From Nocardia africana NBRC 100379 (lineage in GTDB: Bacteria; Actinomycetota; Actinomycetes; Mycobacteriales; Mycobacteriaceae): DNA of 64,000 nucleotides. The position numbers and the translations under genes were made by a program. Position 1 is the first letter of the stretch. Each line of letters starts with the position of its first letter. The notes below the pieces were generated by a model. That model saw only the letters and a program-made list of their open reading frames with translations, did no database searches and was not told the DNA's origin. Shown here in pieces: positions 31,689-41,270 of this stretch. The DNA lies in NCBI RefSeq assembly GCF_001612635.1, contig NZ_BDAV01000011.1, positions 124,001 through 188,000 of the forward strand. The letters are read 5' to 3'.

Positions 31689-34600
31689 TCAGCTGGTCGG
31701 TTCCAGCGCCTCGTCGAAGGTGATGCCGCCCTCGACGGTGTGCGGGGTGCGGCGCCGGTTGGGCGAGCCCAGGGCGGTGGTCAGATCGGAACCGTCGTGT
31801 TCGGCCAGCAGCGCCGAGGAATCCCACACCAGCAGCGTCGCGCTGACGGTGTTCTCGGCCGCCGAATGCGCGAGATCGTAGTGTGCGCACGCGGGGACAT
31901 GATCGTAGGTGATCCACAGGTCGTAACCGGTCATGAACAGGTCCAGATCGAAATCGACCGACAGGCCGAGCAATTCGCTGCGACCGTTGTCGTCGACGCC
32001 GGCGAACGCCTCGTCCAGCGCGAGCAGCCGCGGCGCTTGCGGATCGGCCGAATCCAGCATCACGTGCGCGGCCGCGAACAGCGGAAGATGCAGCGACACC
32101 GACTGCTCACCGCCCGAGAGCGCGCTGTGCCGCGCGACGGTGAGCCGATCCTCGGAGCCGTCGGCGGTCACCAGGGTGAACGAGAACACCCGCCAGGTGC
32201 GGTAATCCAGGGTTGTGGCCAGAATCTCCGGATAGGACCGCTCCGGGTGTGCCGCGCGCGCCGCCCGGATCTCGGCGGCGAAATGCGCACGCACGGTGGC
32301 CAATTCGTCGGGGCCCAGATCGGCGGCGGCCCGGTCGAGCAGTTTGCACACCGCGCGCGCCGACTCCGACAGATTGTCCGCCAGCACCCAGTGCACGCCG
32401 ATGGTGTTGCCGGAGGACATGCGTCGCTGCTTCATCTCCGTGCCCATCCGGGCGATGAGATCGCGGGCGTCGCAGGTGCGTTCGTGGATCTGCTGCGCCA
32501 GTCCGGTCAGCAGCGCGTCCTCGAGAATGCGCCGCTCGGCATCGGTGAGCAGCAGTTCCTGATCGGCGCGGGCCGCGGCGATGCGGTCGGCGAAATCGGC
32601 CAGTGCCGCCATCCCGTTGTCGTCGTGCACCTGGACGACGGTCAGGCCGTCGGCGGCATCCCACTGCAGGCGGTAGTCCTGGCGTGCGGAGGCCAGGGCG
32701 GCGTCGAATTCCTGCAGCGCCGCGGTCACCGCGCTGCGGGTCGATTTGCGGGCGGACTCCCCGGCGCGTACGGAAGCGGTGGCGGCGCACAGGTTGTCGA
32801 ACAGCTCGTGCACCTCGACGGGCAGGACGGCGATCTCACCCTCCGGCCCGCCGGATTCGATGCGATACAGCAGCTGATCGGCGGTCGACCAGGCCGCCGG
32901 TGAACCCGGCCACCGGCTCTCGGTGGGCGCACCCAGCAGCGAGAGCAGATCGGGCCGCGCGTAGGGCGCGAGTTGCCGGACGTCGGTGAGCAGTTCGGTC
33001 AGTGCCGTGCCGAGGGACTCGTGGGCGGCGCGATAGGCGCCCTCGGCCGACCCGACCGCTTCGATCGCCTCGGCGGCGGCCTTGCGGGCGGCGCGCTGTT
33101 CGGCGCGGGCGGCGTCGATGCGCTCGCGGGCCTGCTCGAGTTCGCGGTCGATATCCGCGGCGTCGGCACCCAACGCCTCGCGCAACGTCTCGAGTTTGCG
33201 CAACTGCTCCTCGTACCCGGCCCGCGCGGCCTCCGCCTCCTCGGCGAAAGCCTCGGCCAGATCCCGGGATTCGGCGAGCCGGTCGTTGGCCTCGCGGGCA
33301 CGTTCGGCCTCGCGCTGCTGGTCGCCGCGCAGCCGCAGCAGCGCGGTGCCGGTGTTCTCGAAATGGCGGATCGCCGCCGCGAGCGCGTCCAGTTCCGCGG
33401 GGTCGCGAGGTGCGTTGCGGGCGGCGGCGACCGCCCGGACCTTCTTGTCGGCGGTGGTGAACGCCGCGACGGCCTGGTCCAGATCGTGGTCGGCCTGCGC
33501 CGCCGCCTCGGTGTGCGAGCGCAGCACACCCGCCGCCTCGGAGACCGAACGCAGCGCGGCGATCACCGCACTGCTGCGCGGCAATTCCTTCGCGGCGGCC
33601 GCCAGCCGGGCCAACCGCCCGGAGGCGTCGTCGGCGTCCGCGCGGGCGCTGTGCTCGGCCTGTTCGGCGGCGGCGATCTCGTCGGCCAGCTCGGCCAGAC
33701 GGCGCTCGCGGCGCCGGGCGCGGGCGGTGGCGCCGATGAATTCGGCCTGCTGCTTGTGGTGGCGGCCGAGTTGCACGCCCTGCCGGAAACCGCCGTCGCC
33801 GCCGACTGCGACCAGGTCGCCGGATGTGTGGGAGTCGTTGTCGTGCAGCGCGATCGAGGCCAGGATGTCGGCCAGGTGTGCGCGCGAGACCGCCGCGATC
33901 GGCGAGTCGGCATCGTCGCCGACACCGTCCTCGACCACCAGCACCTGGGCGAGCGTGGGACCCCCCGGCCGGGCGGTGGACGGCAGCGGCGTGAGGAAGA
34001 TGTCCGAAACATCCTGCGGCGCATGATCATTCGCACCGACCCAGGCGTCGAGCAAGCCCGCGGCCTGCAGAGCCGCCTCGATCCCGGCGGCGCGCTCGGC
34101 ATCGATGTCGTCGGCGAAGCGCACCAGCTGCCACAGCGGTGCGCCGGGACGCGTCGCCCGGGCATCGGTGCGGCTCTGCGGTGCCGGTGGCGCGTCGTCC
34201 TGTTCGGCCGCGACCCGCTGCTGTTCGGCACGCAGCGCCGCGGCGCGGTCGCGGGCCTGATCGGCGCTCGCGCGGGCCTGACGGCGGCGGTCCCGCAGCG
34301 TTTCGGTGAGCGATTCGGTGTGCTCGGCCAGCACCTGCGGCAGCGGCGGCGCGTCGTCGCCGCCGGCCTCGGCGAGTGCGGCGTCGAGCGCCTCGAACAA
34401 TCCGGCGGCCACCGGGGAGTGCAGGTCACCGTGGGTGTTCCACCAACTACGCAGGGAGGCAGCGGTATTCGCGCGCGCCAGCGCCACCGCGGCCTCCGCC
34501 TCTGCCAGTTCGGCGGCCGCGGTGTCGCGGTGGCGGGCCGCGCGTTCGAGGGCTCGTTCCGCGCGGGTGCGGTCGGCCGCGGCGGCATCGGCCACCGTCA

Positions 34601-35912
34601 TCGCCTGGCGCACCGCGCGCACATCGGCATCGCGTTCCTCGGCGTGGCTGCGCACGGTCGTGACGAGTTGTTCGGTGCGGGCCTGTTCCGGCAGTGCTGC
34701 CCAGGCGATTCCGGCTTCCTCGGCCGCCGCGCGCAGTTCGTCCTCACCGCGGGCCAGGGCCGCGGCGGCGGTGGTGACCGCGGCGGCGGCGCGTTCGTAT
34801 TCGTCGCCCCGCTGGTCGGCCGCCTGCTGGGCCTTGGTCGCCTTGTCGCGGTGGACCGCCGCCGAGGTCTCCAGCCGCCGCACCGCGTCGGCCAGATCGT
34901 CGAGCTGCTGCTTACCCTCGTACGCGCTGGAACGCTGCAGCGTCTCCCGATCGGTCAGGGCCTGTTCGTAGGCGCGATCGGCCTCCTCGGCACGATGCTC
35001 GGCGGCGGTGCGCTCGCTCTCGCGCCGCTGCCGCAGCGCCGCGGCCGCGAACAGCGCGGTGCTGCCGTGGGTCACCGCGTCCAACCGGGAGCGCACCTGA
35101 TCCACATCCGATTTCGCCTGCACCGCAAGGTATTTGCGATAGACGTCGACGAAGGTGCGCGTGGCGGAGTCGGCGGCGACCAGCCCCTCGAGCGTGCGGC
35201 CGACCTCCTCCATATCGCTGAACGAGCGGGCGGCGTCGAGGATCAGCTGATCGTCGAGCGGGCGCAGGCCGTCGGTCAGGGCCTGCGACAGTCCGCGCGG
35301 ATCGAGGTTCTTGGCCAGCTGCGGGCGGCGCAGCGTCAGAATCAGATTGATCAGCTGGTCGTAGCGCTGCACGCCGAGACCGAACATGCGCGCGTCGATC
35401 GCGGCGCGGTAGTCGACGGGACGGTCCACGATCGCGTCGGTGCCGATCTGCTCGGCCAGTTGTTTGCGGGTGAAGGGCCGGTCGTCGGGACCGATCAGCG
35501 AGAAGTCCACGCCCACCCGGCCGTCGGCGACGAAATACCACCGCGTCACCTTGTCCGAGGACCGGGTGGCGCGCATGCCGATGCCGACGGTGACAACCTC
35601 GGGATCGGACCAGCGCCCGCGCGCGAATTCCATCCAGACGTAGGAATAGGCCGAATCCTGCTTGCGATACAGCAGATTCGACTTCATCGTGCGCTCTTCA
35701 CCGGCGAACGGATTCAGTCGCCGCGGTTCGATGCGGCCGTCGAAGACGAAGGGGAACAACACCTCCAGCGCCTTGGTCTTACCGGAGCCGTTCGGCCCGC
35801 GCAGCACCAGCCGCCCGTCGGCGAAGCAGAATTCCTGATCGCGGTAGTCCCACAGGTTGACGATCCCGGCGCGGGTGGGAATGAAGCGGACTCCACCGTG
35901 AATGAGGTCCAT
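31689..35912 (-). CDS. jetC: JetC-like SMC ATPase of a Wadjet type II system (TIGR02680 family)
   Basis: The 1407-residue protein is an SMC/MukB-like ATPase. The N-terminal Walker A is VLRGPNGSGKTKALEVLF (about residues 38-55); two long Glu/Arg/Ala-rich coiled coils flank a central hinge-like region near LWQLVRFADDIDAERAAGIE; the C-terminal ABC signature is ALSGGEQSVSLHLPLF and Walker B is LLALDEAFAGVDD. These features identify TIGR02680, the MksB-like motor JetC of Wadjet type II, which extrudes and helps cleave circular plasmid DNA. The ATG is two bases after the jetB stop. The usual nuclease gene jetD should follow but the operon ends in a terminator. Some confidence is reserved because no database search was possible. 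Confidence 0.88.
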   Translation of the reverse strand: MDLIHGGVRFIPTRAGIVNLWDYRDQEFCFADGRLVLRGPNGSGKTKALEVLFPFVFDGRIEPRRLNPFAGEERTMKSNLLYRKQDSAYSYVWMEFARGRWSDPEVVTVGIGMRATRSSDKVTRWYFVADGRVGVDFSLIGPDDRPFTRKQLAEQIGTDAIVDRPVDYRAAIDARMFGLGVQRYDQLINLILTLRRPQLAKNLDPRGLSQALTDGLRPLDDQLILDAARSFSDMEEVGRTLEGLVAADSATRTFVDVYRKYLAVQAKSDVDQVRSRLDAVTHGSTALFAAAALRQRRESERTAAEHRAEEADRAYEQALTDRETLQRSSAYEGKQQLDDLADAVRRLETSAAVHRDKATKAQQAADQRGDEYERAAAAVTTAAAALARGEDELRAAAEEAGIAWAALPEQARTEQLVTTVRSHAEERDADVRAVRQAMTVADAAAADRTRAERALERAARHRDTAAAELAEAEAAVALARANTAASLRSWWNTHGDLHSPVAAGLFEALDAALAEAGGDDAPPLPQVLAEHTESLTETLRDRRRQARASADQARDRAAALRAEQQRVAAEQDDAPPAPQSRTDARATRPGAPLWQLVRFADDIDAERAAGIEAALQAAGLLDAWVGANDHAPQDVSDIFLTPLPSTARPGGPTLAQVLVVEDGVGDDADSPIAAVSRAHLADILASIALHDNDSHTSGDLVAVGGDGGFRQGVQLGRHHKQQAEFIGATARARRRERRLAELADEIAAAEQAEHSARADADDASGRLARLAAAAKELPRSSAVIAALRSVSEAAGVLRSHTEAAAQADHDLDQAVAAFTTADKKVRAVAAARNAPRDPAELDALAAAIRHFENTGTALLRLRGDQQREAERAREANDRLAESRDLAEAFAEEAEAARAGYEEQLRKLETLREALGADAADIDRELEQARERIDAARAEQRAARKAAAEAIEAVGSAEGAYRAAHESLGTALTELLTDVRQLAPYARPDLLSLLGAPTESRWPGSPAAWSTADQLLYRIESGGPEGEIAVLPVEVHELFDNLCAATASVRAGESARKSTRSAVTAALQEFDAALASARQDYRLQWDAADGLTVVQVHDDNGMAALADFADRIAAARADQELLLTDAERRILEDALLTGLAQQIHERTCDARDLIARMGTEMKQRRMSSGNTIGVHWVLADNLSESARAVCKLLDRAAADLGPDELATVRAHFAAEIRAARAAHPERSYPEILATTLDYRTWRVFSFTLVTADGSEDRLTVARHSALSGGEQSVSLHLPLFAAAHVMLDSADPQAPRLLALDEAFAGVDDNGRSELLGLSVDFDLDLFMTGYDLWITYDHVPACAHYDLAHSAAENTVSATLLVWDSSALLAEHDGSDLTTALGSPNRRRTPHTVEGGITFDEALEPTS

Positions 35913-35914
35913 GG

Positions 35915-37357
35915 TTACTCCGTCCCCTTTCCTGAAGTGCTGGATCCCGCGGCGGCCGGTGTGGGAGCCGGTTCCCCGGTGGCGTGCGCGCCCAGCGATC
36001 GTGCCGAGGCGAACAGTTCGGTTCCGGCCCGCGTGCGCACGGTGACCACCGCGCCTCGATAGCGGGCGAGCGCGGGCAGCGCCAGGACACCGCCGTCGAC
36101 CCTCTCCACGAGCGACAGCCGCGCCAGCAGACCCACCACCTCGGTGGTGAGCCCGCCCACGTCGGCCTGCCACTGGGCGGCGAAGGTCGAACCGTACCGC
36201 TCGGTGAGGGCGTGCACCGACGCGCGAATCCACTCGTCGTCGACGAACGGATGGGTGATCGGCTCGGGACTCTCCTCGTCGCCGGCCGGATCCTCCGTGT
36301 CGCCGGGTTCCTGCGGCGCCGTGACCAGCGGCGCGAAGAGGGTGGCCGCCGGAATGGCGGCATCGAGTCCGTCGGCGATGTCGGTGGCGGCCGGCGGACG
36401 CAGTCGGCGCGGCAGCGGATTGTCGATATCGAGGACCCGGTCGGCGATCTCGCCGATCAGCAACAGCGCCACCTGCGCGAGTGTTCCGGTGCTGGGGAAG
36501 CGCACATCGGAGAACCGGCCGGAGGTGTCGATCAAGGCCACACCTTCACCGCGGCGTTCGGCGCGCAGCCCGGTCAGCAACTCCACCTCCGCCACGATCT
36601 TCTCGCTGCCCAGCGCGGATTGTTCCGCCGCGCCGAGGGTTTCGGTGTAGACGACCGGCAGTTCGATCAGCGCCCGCCGCACCCGGCGCGCGGCCGCGGC
36701 TCGCGACGGCACGGAAGTCGTTGCGGCGGAATCGGTGTCGTCGGCGAGCAGGGTGCGCACACTGTGCAGGTGCTGCAGCGCACGCGGCGGCCGGAAGATC
36801 GCGAACACCACCGAGCGGTCGATGTCGTAGAGCGCCTCACCCGCTTCCGGGTCGGCCGCCCAGCCACCGGCGTCGCCGTCGGCGAGGGTCAGGGCGCCAC
36901 GGGCGGCCAGCCAGGCCACCGCGTCCACGAACGCATCCCGGTCGGCGGCGCGTTCGGTCGACAGTTCCAGCCCCTCCACCCGCACCGCGTAGGCGGCGAC
37001 CTGATCGGCCAGCTCCGACAGGGTGACCTGGTCACCGGCGCGACCGAGCGCGGCCAGGGCGAGCGACAGGTAGGCGTAGCGGCGGCGGTCGAAGACGCGA
37101 TCGCCGGGGGTGCGGGCGGGACGGCCGGTGTCGAGCCGGTCCGGGATCGGGAACAGCCGCGCCGTGGTCTCGGTGACCTCGAGCCGGTAACCGAGCAGCT
37201 CCGCCATGTCCTCGCGCAGTTCGGTGGCCCAGCGCCGAATCAACGGCAGCGCAATGCGATCCGGGAAGGTCCGGGTCACCAGATGATTGGCCAGCAGCAC
37301 CCGCGCGGCGCGCTGGTAGCTGTCCAATGCCAGCGGGTCGATGGTCTTCGCGTGCAT
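35915..37357 (-). CDS. jetB: JetB-like subunit of a Wadjet type II system (TIGR02678 family)
   Basis: The 480-residue protein (HAKTIDPLALDSYQRAARVL near the start) corresponds to TIGR02678, the MksE-like winged-helix (kite) subunit that binds the kleisin and the SMC heads. It has predicted winged-helix segments such as VFDRRRYAYLSLALAALGRA and DEWIRASVHALTERYGSTFA and a disordered Pro/Ser tail. The ATG overlaps the jetA stop by one base (TGATG) and its stop is two bases before jetC, so the three genes are one tight operon. Confidence 0.87.
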   Translation of the reverse strand: MHAKTIDPLALDSYQRAARVLLANHLVTRTFPDRIALPLIRRWATELREDMAELLGYRLEVTETTARLFPIPDRLDTGRPARTPGDRVFDRRRYAYLSLALAALGRAGDQVTLSELADQVAAYAVRVEGLELSTERAADRDAFVDAVAWLAARGALTLADGDAGGWAADPEAGEALYDIDRSVVFAIFRPPRALQHLHSVRTLLADDTDSAATTSVPSRAAAARRVRRALIELPVVYTETLGAAEQSALGSEKIVAEVELLTGLRAERRGEGVALIDTSGRFSDVRFPSTGTLAQVALLLIGEIADRVLDIDNPLPRRLRPPAATDIADGLDAAIPAATLFAPLVTAPQEPGDTEDPAGDEESPEPITHPFVDDEWIRASVHALTERYGSTFAAQWQADVGGLTTEVVGLLARLSLVERVDGGVLALPALARYRGAVVTVRTRAGTELFASARSLGAHATGEPAPTPAAAGSSTSGKGTE

Positions 37358-38961
37358 CACGACCGCCCGGAGGCGGTACGGGCGCGGGAATTCTCGCGCA
37401 CCTCGAGCCGCCGGTGATCCAGATACAGCAGTCCCTGGGCGGTGCGCACCACCGTGGAGCCGGGATGCTCGCGGACCGTCAGCGTGACACCGCTGTCGGA
37501 TCCGCTGGTGCTCACTCGGCCACTCACCGGCACCCACGCCGTGGAGGCGGCGTCGAGCAGCCGCAGCAACACCTCGGTTTCGCGTTCGTCCAGCACCCGG
37601 TCGTGCACATCGGCGGCGGCCAGCGACATCGCGGCCGCGGCGCGGGCCCGCTGCGTCTCCAACTGCGCCTGGCGCAGCCGCCGCACCCCGGCATCGTTGC
37701 GCACGAGCCGCGCCGGCGCGCCCGGGGTCGGCTGGCGGCCGGTTTCGGCCAGAGTGCGCGCGATCTCCAATGGCGCTGCCTCCCACCAGGATCGGTGGGC
37801 GGGGATGATGTCGGCGTCGGGATGTTCCATCGACAGATGCCGGGGTTTGCCCAGGCCGAATACGACGTCGAACAGGGCGTGCGCGCTGTCGGTGGTGGGT
37901 GCGGCGGCGAACCAGCCGGCCAGATGCCGCAGCGCCGACTCCCGGCTCACCCCGCCCTTGCGTGTTTCGGTCACGCGGCGCAGCAGCGACAGCACCGCCG
38001 CGATCGCGCTCATGGTCGCCTCCCGCAACCGTTCGGCCTCGGTCGCCGGCGCGGATTCGGCGGGGTCGGGCGCGCTGCGGTCGCGGACCGCGACGAACCA
38101 TCCGCGCAGCCCCTGCCAGCGGGCCCGCCAATCGGCTTCGCGCGCGCCGATATCCAGCAACACCCGCTCGTCACACGACGCGGCGCGGGTGATCAGCGAT
38201 TCGGCGCCGGTGTCGTCGACCTCGGCGATCGCGGCCGCCAGCCGGGGCGCGTAGCGGGCCAGATCCATGCTGAACTCGCGCATATGGGCCAGCAGCGCAT
38301 CCTTGTGTGCGAGAAAGGCTTCCGGCGTGGCCTCGGTGGTGCGGACCAGATCGCCGAGGGTCAGATAGAAATGCGCGGCGTGGTCGGCCAATTCGGACAG
38401 CGCGGTGTCGAGCCGTTTCAGGATGCGGTACACCCGCTCGGCGTCGCCGTCGCGATTGGCGCGGGCCAGCGCCTGCAGGTCGGCCAGCAGTTCCGGGAGC
38501 ACCAGCCGCGACAGTGAGGCCTCGTCCAGGCGCGCGCCCAGTACCTCGTTCACCGCCCGATACGCCTGGTATCCGGCCTGCGAGAACTGATACACGTAGT
38601 GCCGGTTGCGATATTCGGCGAGGGTGGCCGCGCGGGTGCCGTCGTAACTGCGTTCCAGCACGCCCCAGGTGTGCAACTGCTCGAGCAGCGGACCGATCTC
38701 GGTGGCGGTGGGATGCGGCGCGTCCGGCATCCGGGCCAGGGTGTCGGCCAGGTCGGAGGCGTGCAGGAGCACCACATAGGCGGCGCGCGCGTGATCGAAC
38801 GCGCGCAGCACCCACAGATAGTCGTTGCGTTTGTCGGCGGTGGCGAAGGAGAACAACCGCAGCCGGTCCGCGCCCTCGATCACGGTCTCGTCCCGGGTGG
38901 GCGAGACGCCGTCGAACAGTGCGGGTTCGGCGGGCAGCAATCGGTCAGCGGACTCGGTCAC
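37357..38961 (-). CDS. jetA: JetA-like kleisin subunit of a Wadjet type II system (TIGR02677 family)
   Basis: The 534-residue, largely helical protein (ESADRLLPAEPALFDGVSPT near the start; LFSFATADKRNDYLWVLRAF; YQFSQAGYQAYRAVNEVLGA) fits TIGR02677, the MksF-like kleisin JetA. The GTG at 38961 is chosen because it lies just before the conserved start of the domain; a longer form from 39003 adds 14 Arg-rich residues. No clear ribosome site. It lies 60 bases downstream of a same-strand DUF2127 gene. First gene of the jetABC operon. Confidence 0.85.
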   Translation of the reverse strand: MTESADRLLPAEPALFDGVSPTRDETVIEGADRLRLFSFATADKRNDYLWVLRAFDHARAAYVVLLHASDLADTLARMPDAPHPTATEIGPLLEQLHTWGVLERSYDGTRAATLAEYRNRHYVYQFSQAGYQAYRAVNEVLGARLDEASLSRLVLPELLADLQALARANRDGDAERVYRILKRLDTALSELADHAAHFYLTLGDLVRTTEATPEAFLAHKDALLAHMREFSMDLARYAPRLAAAIAEVDDTGAESLITRAASCDERVLLDIGAREADWRARWQGLRGWFVAVRDRSAPDPAESAPATEAERLREATMSAIAAVLSLLRRVTETRKGGVSRESALRHLAGWFAAAPTTDSAHALFDVVFGLGKPRHLSMEHPDADIIPAHRSWWEAAPLEIARTLAETGRQPTPGAPARLVRNDAGVRRLRQAQLETQRARAAAAMSLAAADVHDRVLDERETEVLLRLLDAASTAWVPVSGRVSTSGSDSGVTLTVREHPGSTVVRTAQGLLYLDHRRLEVRENSRARTASGRS

Positions 38962-39021
38962 CGGCACGAGCGTAATACCTGCCCGCGCGCCGCGGCGGCG
39001 CACCCGGGCCTCGGCGTGCCG

Positions 39022-39786
39022 TCACCCCGCCTCGATGGCGACCGCGGAGCGTTCCACGGTCAGCAGGCTCTCCTCGCTGTGCTCGCGGTGATAGGCCGCG
39101 CCACCGCCGTTGAGGCCGAACAACCGCTTCGACCACAGCAACCACAGCACCGCGGCGATGTTGATCAGCAACGCGCCGGCGCGGAGGACGGTGATGCGCT
39201 CGGTGAGTTCGTAGATTTCGAGCGGCAGGAAGATCGAGGTGGCGATCACGGCGAAATACTCACCCCAGCGCTGCACGTACCACAGGCCCACGGCCTCCAC
39301 GAATTCGATGACGGCATATGCCAGCAACCCCACCGCGATCCAGGTGAGCACGGTCGGCGAGAGCGTCCAGCCCTTCTCGATGAACGCGACGATCTTCGAA
39401 TTGTCGGGATTCCAGCCGATCTGGTCGGCGAGCGGACGGATCAGCGGCAGCTCCCGGTTGTACGCGGCGTGCAGCTGTTCCTGTGAATTGCGCACCTTGA
39501 ACACCCCGGCGGCCAGCAACACGAACACCAGTCCGCGCAGCACGCGTTCGGTGGCCAGCAGCCGCATGATCAGCCGGTCGCGCAGCAGCCGCCCGCGCGG
39601 CACCTCGGGCGCCGCATCGGCCGGGCCGCGCCCGCGCGGCTCGCCGATCACGAAATTCCCGCAGCGCAGACACCGCCAGGCCTCGCCGGCTGCCGTCGAA
39701 ACATGCAGGCGCGCAGCCAGTTCCGCTTCGTCGGGGGCGTAGGTGGCGTGCCCGTGCCATGAGCAGCTGCGCAGACTGAAGTCCAT
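39022..39786 (-). CDS. DUF2127-family membrane protein with N-terminal zinc-ribbon-like segment
   Basis: The 254-residue protein begins with CSWHGHATYAPDE...WRCLRCGNF, a CxxxH/CxxC pattern suggesting a zinc ribbon, followed by about four membrane helices (RGLVFVLLAAGVFKV, VLTWIAVGLLAYAVIEFVEA, FAVIATSIFLPLEIYELTER, RAGALLINIAAVLWLLWSKR) characteristic of DUF2127. ATG start at 39786. It lies 60 bases upstream of jetA on the same strand, so partial co-transcription is possible, but the family is widespread outside Wadjet loci and probably unrelated. Function unknown. Confidence 0.82.
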   Translation of the reverse strand: MDFSLRSCSWHGHATYAPDEAELAARLHVSTAAGEAWRCLRCGNFVIGEPRGRGPADAAPEVPRGRLLRDRLIMRLLATERVLRGLVFVLLAAGVFKVRNSQEQLHAAYNRELPLIRPLADQIGWNPDNSKIVAFIEKGWTLSPTVLTWIAVGLLAYAVIEFVEAVGLWYVQRWGEYFAVIATSIFLPLEIYELTERITVLRAGALLINIAAVLWLLWSKRLFGLNGGGAAYHREHSEESLLTVERSAVAIEAG

Positions 39787-39844
39787 TCGTCGCAGCGTAC
39801 AACCCCGGCGGCGTCGTGCAATTCAGCGGCGCAAGCGAATCCGC

Positions 39845-41077
39845 TCAGCTCGTCGACAGCACCCGCAACTGCTCGAGATAGGTGCGGGTGCGGGGATCGG
39901 AGGGATAGCGTTCGATCATCTCCCGCGCCGCCTCGCCCGCGATCCACAGCAGCGACGGCAGTGAGCGGCGCTTGCCCTCGAACGCGCGCATCGCCTCGTC
40001 GACCGCGAGCTCCAGATCGCGATCGCGGACCGCCACCACGGCCAGGGTCAGTTGTGCCTCGGAGACGCGCATGGGCTGGCGGACCGAACCGTCGAGGCCC
40101 GTGGCGCTGCGGATCACTTGGCGGGCATAGCCTTCCGCCAGGCGGTTGTCACCGGCGACCCGGCAGCAATCCATGGCGTAGAAGTCGAATTTCTGCGCGT
40201 CGACCACGAAGTGGTTGTCCAGATTTGCCGGATTGTCCAGTTGTCGCAAGATATCCCGGCCGCGTTCGAGGGCGCGTTCCATCGCCTCGCGATCGCCGAT
40301 GCGCGCCCATGCCTTGGCCTGCTGCGCGGCCAGTTGGACGCCCACGCCCATGCCGCGGCAGTTGTCGAGGGCCGACTCGGCCACCTCGATCGCACCGCGG
40401 TAGTTGCCCTGGGTGATGGCGAACCACGCCGCCATTTCCGCACCCCAGCCGACGATTTCGGGATGTTCGGCCTCCTGGCCCAGCGACAGCGCCGCGCGGC
40501 GGGTCGCCTCCGCGGCGGTGCGCCGGCCCAGGTCGTAGTCGACGCATCCCACCAGCAACGCCACCCAGCCGGCGAGCACCAGCACCTCGCGATGCTGGGC
40601 CAGGGTCAGCCGCCCGTCCAGCAGTGAGGTGATGCGCCGCAGCCACGCGGTGCCCTCGGTGTGCAGTTCGTGCGGGTCGGCGAAGGGATATTCGCAGCAC
40701 AGCCGCTCGGCGGTGATGCGAATCGCATCCAGTGTGGCCGAGGAGATGTCGGACATCCGCAGCCGGCCGATGAACTCGAGCGTGTCCATTCCCGTTGACG
40801 ACAAAAGTTCGTCGTCCCGATTCGGGCGCGCTTTGGGGAAAAACGCCGCGGTGACGGTGTCGAACGCCGCGGCGATGATCGGCGCGTAGAAATCGTCCGG
40901 GCGCGACTCACCCGATTCCCAACGGCGCCAATTGCGTAGGAGGGTACTGTCTGTCGGCAGGTTGTGGGATGACTTCGCGCGCATCGCGCGCACGGCGTCC
41001 GCTTGGGACCACCCCCGCGCGTCGCGTTCGGAGCGCATCCTGACAGCCCAGACGGGTCGATCGTCACTCACGGCCAC
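39845..41077 (-). CDS. XRE-family regulator with C-terminal TPR-like repeats
   Basis: This 410-residue protein has an N-terminal HTH region (VRMRSERDARGWSQADAVRA, TLLRNWRRWESGESRP) and a long helical array resembling tetratricopeptide repeats (LVLAGWVALLVGCVDYDLGR, AEMAAWFAITQGNYRGAIEV, AWARIGDREAMERALERGRD). Such actinobacterial XRE-TPR proteins bind peptides or partner proteins. GTG start at 41077. It is divergent from a small resolvase-like gene, and the space between them carries a strong palindrome and repeats. Confidence 0.87.
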   Translation of the reverse strand: MAVSDDRPVWAVRMRSERDARGWSQADAVRAMRAKSSHNLPTDSTLLRNWRRWESGESRPDDFYAPIIAAAFDTVTAAFFPKARPNRDDELLSSTGMDTLEFIGRLRMSDISSATLDAIRITAERLCCEYPFADPHELHTEGTAWLRRITSLLDGRLTLAQHREVLVLAGWVALLVGCVDYDLGRRTAAEATRRAALSLGQEAEHPEIVGWGAEMAAWFAITQGNYRGAIEVAESALDNCRGMGVGVQLAAQQAKAWARIGDREAMERALERGRDILRQLDNPANLDNHFVVDAQKFDFYAMDCCRVAGDNRLAEGYARQVIRSATGLDGSVRQPMRVSEAQLTLAVVAVRDRDLELAVDEAMRAFEGKRRSLPSLLWIAGEAAREMIERYPSDPRTRTYLEQLRVLSTS

Positions 41078-41137
41078 GTCTGTAGTATCCCACCAGTTAA
41101 CGCCGGTGGACCCGATAGGGCACGCGGTTGTCCGTCA

Positions 41138-41167
41138 TTGACATCTGCAATTGCATTTGCAGATAAC
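41138..41167 (+). promoter_or_regulatory. Promoter with embedded palindrome
   Basis: TTGACA (41138-41143) is followed 18 bases later by GATAAC (41162-41167), a sigma-A-type promoter. Between and across the elements lies an inverted repeat, ATCTGCAA (41143-41150), six bases, TTGCAGAT (41157-41164). A protein bound here would block the promoter, giving a plausible operator for the divergent XRE-TPR regulator. Confidence 0.6.
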
Positions 41168-41203
41168 GGATGCTCGATTCGGGCGGTTTTCCCGTCCGCA
41201 GAA

Positions 41204-41228
41204 GGTGATCCACGAGCAGGTGATCCAC
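41204..41228 (+). repeat. Tandem direct repeats GGTGATCCAC
   Basis: GGTGATCCAC occurs at 41204-41213 and 41219-41228, with A before each copy, at a 15-base period. They lie just upstream of a second possible -10 (TATACAT, 41248-41254) before the resolvase-like gene. They could be an activator or repressor site; no matching protein is known. Confidence 0.55.
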
Positions 41229-41270
41229 AACAGAACAGCGAATCCCTTATACATCCAAACGGAGGTTCGG

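Noticed and set aside
32973..36062. A 1029-codon open frame opposite the jetC-like gene
   Set aside because: Antisense shadow of a high-GC coding sequence; composition is Arg/Gly/Val-rich with no domain, whereas the minus-strand frame has clear SMC ATPase motifs.
39022..39786. DUF2127 gene as a replacement for JetD
   Set aside because: It is a multi-pass membrane protein with a zinc-ribbon-like N-terminus, no TOPRIM motif, and a family common outside Wadjet loci.
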